DNA from: Actinomycetota bacterium
GTDB lineage: Bacteria > Actinomycetota > Thermoleophilia > Gaiellales > Gaiellaceae
Assembly: GCA_004366385.1 (NCBI GenBank)
Contig: ML178785.1
Coordinates: 28,324-92,323, forward strand
Direction of reading: 5' to 3'
DNA length: 64,000 bases
Below the pieces are notes generated by a model, which saw nothing but the letters and a program-made list of their open reading frames with translations, did not search any database and was not told where the DNA came from. The position numbers were made by a program, and so were the translations under genes. Shown one piece after another: positions 14,957-23,910 of this stretch; position 1 is the first letter of the stretch, and the number at the start of each line of letters is the position of its first letter.

Positions 14957-16297
14957 ATGTCGCCGCAGCGGCGCACCGCGCTCGTCTCGGTCGGGGCCGC
15001 GTGCCTGCTGATCGCGATCAAGCTGACCGCCGGGATCGCGAGCGGCAGCCTCGGGCTGCTGGCGGAGGCGGCGCACTCGGGAACCGACCTCGCGGCCGCG
15101 CTGCTCACGTTCTTCGCCGTCTCCGTCGCCGTGAAGCCGGCCGACCCCGGCCACCCGTTCGGGCACGGAAAGGCGCAGAACCTCGCCGCGCTGGCGGAGT
15201 CGGGCTTCCTGATCCTCGTGAGCCTCGCTATTGCGGCAGCCGCCGTCGCGCGGCTCGCCGGCGCCGTCGAGTTCGAGGTGGAGCCGACTCTGTGGACGTT
15301 CGCGGCCGTCGCGCTCGTGATCGCGATCGACGCCTCTCGCACCGTCGTCTCGCTCCGCACGGGCCGCCGGTACCGAAGCGACGCGCTGCTCGCGAACGCG
15401 CTGCACTTCGGCAGCGACCTCGCGGGGACGCTCGCCGTCCTGGCCGGGCTCGTCGCGGCCAGCACCGGCTTCCCGGAGGGGGACGCGATCGCTGCGCTGT
15501 TCGTCGCCGGGCTCGTCGTCGCGGCGGCCGCCCGGCTCATGCTCCGGAACGTGGACGTGCTCATGGACCGCGCGTCGACGGACGCGGAGGCGACCGCTCG
15601 GGCCGCGATCGCCGAGCTCGACCCGCCGGTGGAGCTCCGACGCCTGCGCGTGCGGGAGTCGGGCGGCGCGCACTTCGTGGACGTGGACATCGCGATCGCG
15701 CCGGAGGCCGCGGTCGGCCAGGGCCACGCCGCCGCGGACCGGGTGGAGGAGGCGCTGCGCGCGCGGCTCCCCGGTCTCGACGTCGTCGTTCACGTCGAGC
15801 CGCGCGACCACGCGGGGATCCGCGAGCGCGCTCTCGCGGCGGCGCTCGGCATCCCACACGTGCGCGAGCTCCACAACCTCGCCGTGCTGGACGTGGACGG
15901 GCGGCTCGAGGTCTCGCTCCATCTGAAGCTCCCCGGCGATCTCCCGCTCGCGGACGCGCACGAGCTCGCAGAGCAGGTCGAGCGCGCGATCTGCGCCGCC
16001 GTGCCGGAGGTGGGGGAGGTCGTGACGCACCTCGAGCCGCTCACCGAGACCGCGAGCGCGAGCGAGGTCGAGCTGGATGCGGCTGCGGTCGAGCGCGCCG
16101 TGGTCGAGGAGACGGGCGCCGCGCCGCGCGCGCTTCGCTTCGTGCGGACGGACGAGGGCATCGTCGCGTACCTGACACTCGCGCTCGCGGGCGACGAGTC
16201 GCTCGCGGACGCGCACGCACGGGCCAGCGCGATCGAGGAACGAGTGCGCGCCGCCGTCCCGGGCGTGGCCGACGTGGTGGTGCACACGGAGCCGTGA
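14957..16297 (+). CDS. Cation diffusion facilitator transporter with three C-terminal cytoplasmic modules
   Basis: SLGLLAEAAHSGTDLAAALL...GHPFGHGKAQNLAAL; repeated module endings VVVHVEP, VVTHLEP, VVVHTEP. Confidence 0.9.
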   Translation: MSPQRRTALVSVGAACLLIAIKLTAGIASGSLGLLAEAAHSGTDLAAALLTFFAVSVAVKPADPGHPFGHGKAQNLAALAESGFLILVSLAIAAAAVARLAGAVEFEVEPTLWTFAAVALVIAIDASRTVVSLRTGRRYRSDALLANALHFGSDLAGTLAVLAGLVAASTGFPEGDAIAALFVAGLVVAAAARLMLRNVDVLMDRASTDAEATARAAIAELDPPVELRRLRVRESGGAHFVDVDIAIAPEAAVGQGHAAADRVEEALRARLPGLDVVVHVEPRDHAGIRERALAAALGIPHVRELHNLAVLDVDGRLEVSLHLKLPGDLPLADAHELAEQVERAICAAVPEVGEVVTHLEPLTETASASEVELDAAAVERAVVEETGAAPRALRFVRTDEGIVAYLTLALAGDESLADAHARASAIEERVRAAVPGVADVVVHTEP

Positions 16298-16301
16298 CGC
16301 G

Positions 16302-17024
16302 ATGAGGCTCTGCATGTTCCACCCGGTCGACCACCCGCTGGAGCGCGGGTGGCCGGGCCGCGTCGACGGCGACCGGGTCGTCCAGCTCGCCGCGCAGACG
16401 CTCCAGTCGTACTTCACCGGCGGCGGCTCGGCGCGCGAGCACGCGGTCTTCCCCCTCGCCGGCGTGCGCTTCCTCGCGCCGGTGCTGCACCCGCCCGCCG
16501 TGCGGGTGTTCGAGGAGCAAGTTACAACTCGTAACTTGGTCGAGCCGGCGTTCGCGTTCGCCAATCCGGCCGCGATCGTGCATCCGGGCGCGATCGTGCA
16601 TCCGGGCGCGAGCGTGAGCCCACTTCGTGGCTCAGAGCCACAAAGTGCTCTGCGGCTGCGGCCGCGGGTGGCCGCGGTCGTCGGCGCCGGCGGCGCGATC
16701 GGCGGCTTCACGCTCCTCGCCGAGTGGCGCGACCCGAGCAGGAGGCCGCCGAAGGACCGCGACTTCGCGCTCGGCCTCGGGCCGGCGGTGGTCACCGACG
16801 CCGTCGAGGGCGACGTCGTCGTGCGCGCCGGCAGCTCGGAGCTCCTCCGAGCGCGCGACGGCTTCGACTGGGAGGCGGCGCGCGACCTCGCCGCCGAGCG
16901 CACGCGTCTCTTCCCGGGTGACCTGCTGGCCGGCCCGGCGCTCGGCGAGGTCGAGGTCGAGCCGGGGCGCGTCGAGATCGAGTCGGCCGAGATCGGCACT
17001 CTCGAGCACACCGTCGCCGCGTGA
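16302..17024 (+). CDS. Fumarylacetoacetate hydrolase-family protein
   Basis: VRFLAPVLHPPAV...PAFAFANP...RVAAVVGAGGAIGGFTLLAEWRDPSRRPPKDRDFALGLGPAVVT. Confidence 0.8.
   Translation: MRLCMFHPVDHPLERGWPGRVDGDRVVQLAAQTLQSYFTGGGSAREHAVFPLAGVRFLAPVLHPPAVRVFEEQVTTRNLVEPAFAFANPAAIVHPGAIVHPGASVSPLRGSEPQSALRLRPRVAAVVGAGGAIGGFTLLAEWRDPSRRPPKDRDFALGLGPAVVTDAVEGDVVVRAGSSELLRARDGFDWEAARDLAAERTRLFPGDLLAGPALGEVEVEPGRVEIESAEIGTLEHTVAA
16518..16538. repeat. Short inverted repeat CAAGTTAC-AACTC-GTAACTTG inside FAH-family gene
   Basis: 8-bp arms, 5-nt loop, AT-rich island in GC-rich gene. Confidence 0.8.
16571..16606. repeat. Tandem 18-bp repeat (CGCGATCGTGCATCCGGG x2), encodes AIVHPG AIVHPG
   Basis: Read directly. 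Confidence 0.9.
16622..16646. repeat. Family A palindrome ACTTCGTGGCTCAGAGCCACAAAGT
   Basis: One mismatch to the 3902 copy. Confidence 0.9.
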
Positions 17025-17614
17025 AGCTCGTCCTCGACTGGGACGGGACCGTGACGGAGGTCGACGGCCTCCACCTCGTTCTGCTCGAGTTCGGCGACGA
17101 GCGGATCTACGACGCGGCGGAGAGCCGGCTGGGGCGCGAGCTGACGCTGAACGAGGTCATCGCGCTGGAGTTCGAGACCGTCCGCGCGCCGCTTCCGGAG
17201 GTCGTGGCCTGGATGCGCGAGCACGTCCGCCTCCGCGCGGGCTTCACCGAGCTCGCCCGCCGGCACGAGCCGCTGATCGTCTCCAGCGGCTTCCACGAGC
17301 TGATCGAGCCGATCCTCGAGCGGGAGGGGATCGAGTTGGAGGTCGTCGCGAACCGCCTCGACCCGGGGCCCGGCGGCTGGAGAGCGGTCTTCCGCGACGG
17401 CGCCGCCTGCGCGGTGTGCGGGCAGCAGTGCAAGCGCGCCGACGTCGCCGGCTTCGACGGCTTCGTGTACGCGGGGGACGGCTACTCGGACCGCTGCGTG
17501 GCGGAGCTCGCCGACCGCGTCTTCGCGAGAGACGGGCTCGCCCGCTACCTCACCTCACGAGGTGTCCCCTTCGAGCCGTTCTCCGACCTGCGCGACATCG
17601 CCCGCGCGCTCTGA
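17021..17614 (+). CDS. HAD-family phosphatase (MtnX/SerB-like)
   Basis: LVLDWDGTVTEVDG; IVSSGFHELIEPILE; VYAGDGYSDRCVAELAD. Confidence 0.85.
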   Translation: MKLVLDWDGTVTEVDGLHLVLLEFGDERIYDAAESRLGRELTLNEVIALEFETVRAPLPEVVAWMREHVRLRAGFTELARRHEPLIVSSGFHELIEPILEREGIELEVVANRLDPGPGGWRAVFRDGAACAVCGQQCKRADVAGFDGFVYAGDGYSDRCVAELADRVFARDGLARYLTSRGVPFEPFSDLRDIARAL

Positions 17615-17617
17615 CGC

Positions 17618-18442
17618 GTGCTCGTCGAGATCCCACAGCCCTACGACTTCGAGCTCTCGCTCACGCGCTTCCGCGAGTGGGGGACGGACGGGGCGACCGT
17701 GTGGCACGAGGGTGGCCTCCACCGTGTCGTCGGCGGCGTCGAGGTGCGTGTGGGCCCGGTGCCGGGCGGCGTGCGGATCGAGCCCGGTTCCCCGGGGGCC
17801 GTCGCGGAGATCTCGGCGCTGCTCGGCCTGCCGTTCGACCTCGAGCCGTTCCACGCCTGGGCCGCGCGGGAGACCGCGCTCGGCCCGATCGTCGAGCGGC
17901 TCCGCGGCTTCCGGCCCACGCTCAACCCGAGCCCGTTCGAGGCGCTCGTCGTCGCGATCACGACGCAGCAGATCTCACTGCGCGCGGCTGCCGCGATCCG
18001 CGGGCGCCTCGTCCGCCGCTTCGGGACGCAGCACGGCGTCGCGTGGGCCTTCCCGACCCGCGAGCGCATCGCCGCCGCAGCCCCGGAGGAGCTCGTCGCG
18101 ATCGGCTTCTCACGGAGCAAGGCCGCGTACGTGGTCGGGCTCGCGCGCTCGGAGCTGGATTTCGACGCGCTCGCCGCGCTCCCAGACGACGAAGTGGCCG
18201 CCGCGCTCACCGCGCTCCCCGGGCTCGGCGAGTGGACGGCCGACTGGTTCCTCGCGCGCCACCTCGCCCGGCCGCACGCGTGGCCCGCCGGCGACCTCGG
18301 CGTGCGCAAGGCCGTCTCGTCGTTCTACGCTGACGGCCGGCCGCTGACGACGAAGGAGGTACGTGTGATGGGCGCGCGCTTCACGCCGTTCCAGAACCTG
18401 TCCGCGCAGTTCCTGCTCATGGGCGCGAGGCTTGCCGGATGA
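17618..18442 (+). CDS. DNA-3-methyladenine glycosylase II-like
   Basis: SPFEALVVAITTQQISLRAAAAIRGRLVRRFG...LPGLGEWTADWFLARHLARPHAWPAGDLGVRKAV (HhH-GPD). Confidence 0.9.
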   Translation: MLVEIPQPYDFELSLTRFREWGTDGATVWHEGGLHRVVGGVEVRVGPVPGGVRIEPGSPGAVAEISALLGLPFDLEPFHAWAARETALGPIVERLRGFRPTLNPSPFEALVVAITTQQISLRAAAAIRGRLVRRFGTQHGVAWAFPTRERIAAAAPEELVAIGFSRSKAAYVVGLARSELDFDALAALPDDEVAAALTALPGLGEWTADWFLARHLARPHAWPAGDLGVRKAVSSFYADGRPLTTKEVRVMGARFTPFQNLSAQFLLMGARLAG

Positions 18443-19461
18443 AGGTCCGCCGTGCGACCCCTGCCGACTACGACGCGGTTGCCGAGCTCTGGAAGGAGTT
18501 CGACCACGAGGTCCCGCCGCCGACTCACGAGGGGCCGCACGACCTCGAGAAGGAGCTCGCCGAGATCCGCGAGATCCTCGCGGGCGAGATCGCGTTCCTC
18601 GCTCTCGACGACGACGGGACGCCCGTTGGCTTCGCGCTTACGCGCCGCCGCGCGCCCGGCTTCGGCACGCTCACCGACCTCTTCGTGCGCCAGGGCGAGC
18701 GCCGCAGCGGCGTCGGCACCGAGCTCATGCGCGAGGTGCTGGCCGCGTTCCGCGAGGAGGGGATCGAGCAGCTCGACCTCGAGGTCGTCGCCGCCAACAC
18801 CGTCGCGCGCTCGCTCTACGCGCGCTGGGGGCTGAAGGAAGAGGTCGTGATCATGGCTGGGCGCGTCGTTGCGCTCGAGGAGCGGCTCGGGCGGCAGGAG
18901 GCGTCTTCGTTCGGCTCGATCCACGTCCAGACGGACGACGTGAGCGGCGTCGTCGAGGCCGTGCGCCAGTTCGTCCCGCGGCTTCCCGGCGGCTCGCGCG
19001 GCTCGATCGTCGCGCCGCCGCGGCACGGCTGGACCGCGGTCTACGACGACGTCTGCGACCGCAACCCGGACATGCTGCGGCGGCTCGCGAAGGAGCTCTC
19101 CGACCGCATGGGCTCGGTCGTGGCGCTGCTCGGCGTCGAGCGGGAGGAGCTCGTGCGCATGATCCTCTTCGAGCACGGCCGCATCGTCGACGAGTACCTC
19201 TCCGTGCCCGAGTTCTACGGCCCGCTGCCGCCCGGCGACGTCGTCGGGCTGGCGGCGAACCCACGCGTCGTCTCGCGGCTGACAGGCGCCGATCCCGAGG
19301 CCGTGCGCCGGATCGCGGTCACCGCCTCGTCGCCCGCAGATCACGCGCCCGCGCGCGAGCTGCTCGCGGAGCTCGCGGCCGCGATGCGGATCGAGGGCGC
19401 GGAGCACGGCTGGTCGGACGCTCCCGAGCTCGAGGGTGCCGAGCGGATCGCGCGCGCGTGA
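18439..19461 (+). CDS. GNAT acetyltransferase with additional C-terminal domain
   Basis: VRRATPADYDAVAELWKEF...VRQGERRSGVGTELMREVL; ~180 further residues of unknown family. Confidence 0.8.
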   Translation: MKVRRATPADYDAVAELWKEFDHEVPPPTHEGPHDLEKELAEIREILAGEIAFLALDDDGTPVGFALTRRRAPGFGTLTDLFVRQGERRSGVGTELMREVLAAFREEGIEQLDLEVVAANTVARSLYARWGLKEEVVIMAGRVVALEERLGRQEASSFGSIHVQTDDVSGVVEAVRQFVPRLPGGSRGSIVAPPRHGWTAVYDDVCDRNPDMLRRLAKELSDRMGSVVALLGVEREELVRMILFEHGRIVDEYLSVPEFYGPLPPGDVVGLAANPRVVSRLTGADPEAVRRIAVTASSPADHAPARELLAELAAAMRIEGAEHGWSDAPELEGAERIARA

Positions 19462-20084
19462 AGGTCGTCCTCCTGCACGCGTGGCCGCCGGACGAGCGGA
19501 TGTGGGACCGGCAGGTGGCGACACTGCGCGAAGCCGGGCACGAGCCGGTCGCGCCCAGGCTGTACGGGCGCGGGCCGTCGATCGACGGCTGGGCGGGGCA
19601 GCTGCTCTCCGAGGTGGACGGCCTCTTCGTCGCGGTCGGCGCGTCGATGGGCGGCTACCTCGCGCTCGCACTCGCGCGGAAGGCGTCTGAGCGCGTCCCG
19701 GGCCTGGTCCTCGTCGGCTCGCGGGCCGCCGCCGACGCGCCCGAGCGGCGCGCGTTCCGCGACGAGGTGATCTCGCGCCTGCGCACCGAGGGCGTCTGGG
19801 CGGAGCTCGAGACGGAGGTCGACGCGGAGGACCTCGCCGTTGCGCAGGAGGCGATGCGCGACCGGCCCGACCTCACCGGCGTCGTCGCGTCGTTCGGAGG
19901 GCCGCTGCTCGTCTGTGTCGGCGACGCCGACGAGATCGTCCCCGTGGAGGAGGCGCGCGGGCTCGCGGAGACTGCGCTCCTCGGCTCGCTCGAGGTCTTC
20001 GAGAGTGCAGGCCACCTCCTCGGCCTCGAGCAGCCCGAGCGCTTCGACGCCGTCCTGCTGGAGCTCCTCTCGCAGTGGACGTGA
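19458..20084 (+). CDS. Alpha/beta hydrolase
   Basis: VVLLHAWPPDERMWDRQV; VGASMGGYLALALA; start reset to GTG 19458. Confidence 0.85.
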   Translation: MKVVLLHAWPPDERMWDRQVATLREAGHEPVAPRLYGRGPSIDGWAGQLLSEVDGLFVAVGASMGGYLALALARKASERVPGLVLVGSRAAADAPERRAFRDEVISRLRTEGVWAELETEVDAEDLAVAQEAMRDRPDLTGVVASFGGPLLVCVGDADEIVPVEEARGLAETALLGSLEVFESAGHLLGLEQPERFDAVLLELLSQWT

Positions 20085-20446
20085 CGCTCGCCGAGCTGCG
20101 CGCGCGTCTGGACGAGGACGGCCTCACGCTCCTCGACGTGCGCTCGCCGCACGAGTACGCGGGCAAGGCGCGCGCGCCGTGCGACCCGCGGCACGGCCAC
20201 ATCCCGGGCGCCCGGAACCTCCCGCTGGAGGGGCTGCTGGTCTGCGAGTCGGCGGACGAGGTCCGCGACCTCGTCGCCCTGCCCGAGGGAACGGAGGTCG
20301 TCGCCTACTGCCACAGCGGGAGCCGCTCCGGGATCGCCGCCGAGGTGCTCCGCGCCGCCGGGTACGAGGCGCGGAACTACGTCGGCTCCTGGCACGAGTG
20401 GTCGCGCGACCCGGCGCTGCCCGTGGAAGCGGGCTCGGCGTCGTGA
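20075..20446 (+). CDS. Rhodanese-domain protein
   Basis: LLDVRSPHEYAG...GHIPGARNLPL...VVAYCHSGSRSGIAAEVLRAAGY. Confidence 0.9.
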   Translation: MDVTLAELRARLDEDGLTLLDVRSPHEYAGKARAPCDPRHGHIPGARNLPLEGLLVCESADEVRDLVALPEGTEVVAYCHSGSRSGIAAEVLRAAGYEARNYVGSWHEWSRDPALPVEAGSAS

Positions 20447-20453
20447 GGCGCGC

Positions 20454-22106
20454 GTGGTGATCGTCGCCGCTGTCGCCGACGACGCCTTCAAGGACGTTGC
20501 GGTCATCCTCCTCGTCTCGTCGATCGCCGGGCTGGTCGCCGTGAAGCTCCGGCAGCCGCTGATCGTGGCGTTCGTCGTGGTCGGCGTGCTCGTCGGCCCG
20601 AGCGCGCTCGGCATCGTCCAGCCGGGCGACGCGCTCGAGCTCCCGGCCGCCCTCGGTGTTGCGATCCTCCTCTTCGTCGTCGGTCTGCGCCTCGACCTGC
20701 ACGTGGTGCGCTCGCTCGGCGCGGTGGCGCTCGTCGTCGGCTGCGTGCAGGTGGCCGTGATCACGGCCGGCGGGGCGGGCCTCGCGCTTGCGCTCGGGCT
20801 GTCGCCGGCGGCTGCGCTCTACGTCGGGATCGGGCTGGCCTTCTCGAGCACGATCGTCGTCGTCAAGCTCCTCTCCGACCGGAAGGAGATCGACGAGCTG
20901 CACGGTCGCCTGGCCGTTGGGATCCTCATCGTGCAGGACCTGATCGTCGTCCTCGTGCTCATCGGCGTGACGACCGCGGGCGAGGAGGGCGAGACCCTCG
21001 GCGAGGCGCTTGTGACCGTGACCTTCGGGAGTCTCGCGTTCCTGGCCGTTCTGGTGATCCTCTCCCGTTGGGTGCTCACGCCCCTCGTGCACGCGCTCGC
21101 GCACGAGTCCGACCTGCTCCTCCTGTTCGCGATCGCCTGGGCGATCGCCCTGGCTGCCGCGGGCGAGGTCTCCGGGTTGGGGACGGAGGTGGGTGCGTTC
21201 CTCGCCGGCGTCTCGCTCGCCTCGACGCCGTACCGGGACGCGATCGCGTCCCGGCTCGTGACCGTGCGCGACGTCTTGCTCCTGTTCTTCTTCATCGAGC
21301 TCGGCTCGCGGCTCGAGCCTGACGAGGCGCTCGACGAGCTGCCGGTCGCCCTCGTGCTCTCGGCGTTCGTCCTACTCGTCAAGCCGGCCGTCGTGGCCTT
21401 CCTGCTCGTCGTGCAGCGGTACCGGAGCCGCGTCTCGATCGAGACTGGGCTGACGCTCGCGCAGATCAGCGAGTTCTCGCTGATCCTGGCGGCCCTAGGG
21501 CTCTCCGTCGGGCACATCGACGAGGAGACGGCCACGCTCATGACGGTCGTCGCGCTCCTGACCATCGCGGTGTCCTCGTACCTGATCCTGAGCTCCGAGG
21601 CCCTCGCGCGCAGGCTGGCCCCGTTCCTGGAGCCGCTCGAGCGTCACGAGCTGCGAGACCTCCCTGAGCTCGAGCTGGAGGCGGTGCCGGAGGTGGTCGT
21701 CTTCGGGCTCGGCCGGTTCGGCGACGGGATCGCGACGGGGCTCCACGAGCGCGGCGTGCGCGTACTCGGCGTCGACTACGACCCGATTGCGCTGTCGCGC
21801 TTCGCCGAGGGCGGGATCGACGTGTTCTACGGTGACGCAGAGGACCCCGAGCTTGCGGGCGTCCTCCCGCTCCCCGAGTCCGGGTGGGTTGTGAGCACGA
21901 TGCGGCGCGTGGACGCGAATCTCGCCCTGCTGACGGCGCTCGACCAACACGGGTACCGGGGCCGGCGCGCCGTCGCCGCGCACCGGGTCGCGGACGCGGA
22001 GCGGCTGCGGGAGGCCGGGGCGGACGAGGTCTTCCTCCCGTACGCGGCAGCGGCGAAGGAGGTCGTCGAGCTCGTGACGAGGTCGGCCGAGGTCGACGTG
22101 GCCTAG
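20454..22106 (+). CDS. CPA2-type cation:proton antiporter with TrkA-N domain (KefB-like)
   Basis: Multi-TM; FSSTIVVVKLLSDRKEIDELHGRLAVGILIVQDLIVV; VVFGLGRFGDGIATGLHERG. Confidence 0.9.
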   Translation: MVIVAAVADDAFKDVAVILLVSSIAGLVAVKLRQPLIVAFVVVGVLVGPSALGIVQPGDALELPAALGVAILLFVVGLRLDLHVVRSLGAVALVVGCVQVAVITAGGAGLALALGLSPAAALYVGIGLAFSSTIVVVKLLSDRKEIDELHGRLAVGILIVQDLIVVLVLIGVTTAGEEGETLGEALVTVTFGSLAFLAVLVILSRWVLTPLVHALAHESDLLLLFAIAWAIALAAAGEVSGLGTEVGAFLAGVSLASTPYRDAIASRLVTVRDVLLLFFFIELGSRLEPDEALDELPVALVLSAFVLLVKPAVVAFLLVVQRYRSRVSIETGLTLAQISEFSLILAALGLSVGHIDEETATLMTVVALLTIAVSSYLILSSEALARRLAPFLEPLERHELRDLPELELEAVPEVVVFGLGRFGDGIATGLHERGVRVLGVDYDPIALSRFAEGGIDVFYGDAEDPELAGVLPLPESGWVVSTMRRVDANLALLTALDQHGYRGRRAVAAHRVADAERLREAGADEVFLPYAAAAKEVVELVTRSAEVDVA

Positions 22107-22798
22107 CGTCCCACGCCGGCGGCGGTGTCGAGGAAGGCGCCGCAGAGCCGGCGGCCGTGCTCGTTCCACGCCTGCATCCGCTGCTCCCCCTCGGTGAGGA
22201 AGTCCTCGGGCGCCATCGGCAGCTCGGCCTCCTCCTCGGCGATCCAGGTGCGCAGCATCGGCAAGGTCGCCTCCGCGTGGAACTGGAGCCCCCACGCGTG
22301 CGCGCCGAGGCGGAACGCCTGCGTGCAGCGCGCGCTCCGCGCGAGCTCGGTTCCTCCTTCCGGGACGGCGTAGGTGTAGTGGTGCCACTGGAGCGCGTGC
22401 GTCGTCGGTGGGAGCGTGCCGACGACGGGGTCGGCTCGACCCTCGGGCGTCAGCTCGATCTCCAGCCAGCCGATCTCGGGCTCGGGCGCCGGCCCGACCC
22501 AGGCGCCGGCCGCGCGCGCGAGCATCTGCGCGCCGAGGCACACGCCGAGCGTCGGCACCTCGTGCTCGAGCGCCGCGACCAGGAACTCCGCCTCGCCCGC
22601 GAGCCAGTGGAAGTCCTCGTCCTGATCCGGGTGCATCGAGCCGCCGAAGACCATCACGGCGTCGTACGCCGAGGGCGGCTGCGGCCGCCCTCCGAGCGGG
22701 ACCTCCCAGCGCTCGAGCCGGTGCCCCGCGGCCTCGACGCTCTCCTCGAAGACGCCGCCGGGGACGTTCGGGCCGTGGGTGACGGAGAGCACGCGCAT
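22103..22798 (-). CDS. Class I glutamine amidotransferase-like protein
   Basis: PTLGVCLGAQMLARAAGAWV; GLQFHAEATLPML. Confidence 0.85.
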   Translation of the reverse strand: MRVLSVTHGPNVPGGVFEESVEAAGHRLERWEVPLGGRPQPPSAYDAVMVFGGSMHPDQDEDFHWLAGEAEFLVAALEHEVPTLGVCLGAQMLARAAGAWVGPAPEPEIGWLEIELTPEGRADPVVGTLPPTTHALQWHHYTYAVPEGGTELARSARCTQAFRLGAHAWGLQFHAEATLPMLRTWIAEEEAELPMAPEDFLTEGEQRMQAWNEHGRRLCGAFLDTAAGVGR

Positions 22799-22823
22799 CG
22801 AGGGGCGACTCTAGCGCCCGGCC

Positions 22824-22853
22824 TGTGGAACGAAAGTCGCACTCTTGTCGCAG
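22824..22853. repeat. Family E repeat (copy 1) TGTGGAACGAAAGTCGCACTCTTGTCGCAG
   Basis: Aligns with 22941-22970 and 29124-29153. Confidence 0.6.
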
Positions 22854-22858
22854 GAAGT

Positions 22859-22873
22859 CGGTGTCTGACACCG
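22859..22873. repeat. Family B palindrome CGGTGTCTGACACCG
   Basis: 7+1+7 perfect palindrome; copies at 39423, 39561, 56308. Confidence 0.85.
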
Positions 22874-22940
22874 GGGGAGGGCGCTGAGCACGGAGTCGTG
22901 CGGTGCCCGGGCGGTGGACTGTCGGTTGCGGACGGTTCCC

Positions 22941-22970
22941 TGTGGGGAGATCGGCGCACTCTTGTCGCAC
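22941..22970. repeat. Family E repeat (copy 2) TGTGGGGAGATCGGCGCACTCTTGTCGCAC
   Basis: 26/30 match to 29124-29153. Confidence 0.7.
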
Positions 22971-23010
22971 TCGCGGGCGCGGGCGGCTGTGGACAACCCT
23001 CCCTAGCGGG

Positions 23011-23874
23011 TCAGAACAGCGTCGGCTCACGCGGCGGAGGCTCGATGCCGCCTGCGGACGGGATCCCCGCCTCGTCGAGCAGGCCGCGGAGCAGCTGCGC
23101 GCTCCGCGGAGCGAAGTCGTCGCGGTTGTTGTTGAACATGGCGTAGACCTCGTCCGCCTCGCCCGCGAGGCGCTCCAGCTCCGGCACCCACTCCGAGAGC
23201 TCCTCCTCCGCGTACAGCCAGTCGAAGCGGTCGGAGGACTTCCCGCCGCGGATGTTCCACGTCTTCACGTTGCGGCCGTGGAAGCGGACGTACGCGACCC
23301 GGTGCGTCGCCGCTGCCACCGGCGGGAGCACGTTCGACGCGCGCGTCCGCGGCGCGTCCACCGACACGTACGCGAGCCCCTCCCGCTCGAGAAACGCGAG
23401 CGTGCCCGCGCGCTCGCCCTCCTCCAGCCACGAGCGGTGCCGGAACTCGACGAGCGGCACGAGCGGGTCGAGGAGGGCCCGCACGCGCGACAGCTCGTCC
23501 AGCGCCTCAGCGGACTTCACGAACCGTGGGTGGTACTGGAGCAGGATCCCGCGCAGCTTCCCGGAGAGCTCGAGCGGGGCGATCGACGCACGGAAGTCCG
23601 CGAACGCGCGCTCCTGCTCGGCCTCCTCGTGCCGCGTCAGCGACGCGTGCGCCTTCACGTGGAAGACGAACTCGGGCGGCGTGCGCTGCGCCCAGCGGCC
23701 GGTCACGTCGGGGTCGGGCAGGTGGTAGAAGGGCGAGTCGATCTCGACCGTGTCGAACCGCTCCGCGTAGTACGCGAGCCGCGCTTTCCCCGTCGAGACC
23801 CCGCGCGGGTACCACGTCTTCACGAGCCCCTCGTCGGCGAACGAGCACGTCCCCAGGCGCACGGTTGCGGGCAC
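23011..23874 (-). CDS. DUF72-family protein
   Basis: VRLGTCSFADEGLVKTWYP...YYAERFDTVEIDSPFYHLP...FRHRSWLEEG...YAMFNNNRDDFAPRSAQLL. Confidence 0.85.
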   Translation of the reverse strand: MPATVRLGTCSFADEGLVKTWYPRGVSTGKARLAYYAERFDTVEIDSPFYHLPDPDVTGRWAQRTPPEFVFHVKAHASLTRHEEAEQERAFADFRASIAPLELSGKLRGILLQYHPRFVKSAEALDELSRVRALLDPLVPLVEFRHRSWLEEGERAGTLAFLEREGLAYVSVDAPRTRASNVLPPVAAATHRVAYVRFHGRNVKTWNIRGGKSSDRFDWLYAEEELSEWVPELERLAGEADEVYAMFNNNRDDFAPRSAQLLRGLLDEAGIPSAGGIEPPPREPTLF

Positions 23875-23910
23875 GCGCCCACAGTACGCGGGCCGGCCCG
23901 CCCGGAACCG

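Noticed and set aside
22811-22996. 61-aa minus-strand ORF with CDKSA repeats as a gene
   Set aside because: Entire ORF is made from repeat families B and E; no RBS or conserved family; treated as repeat-derived.
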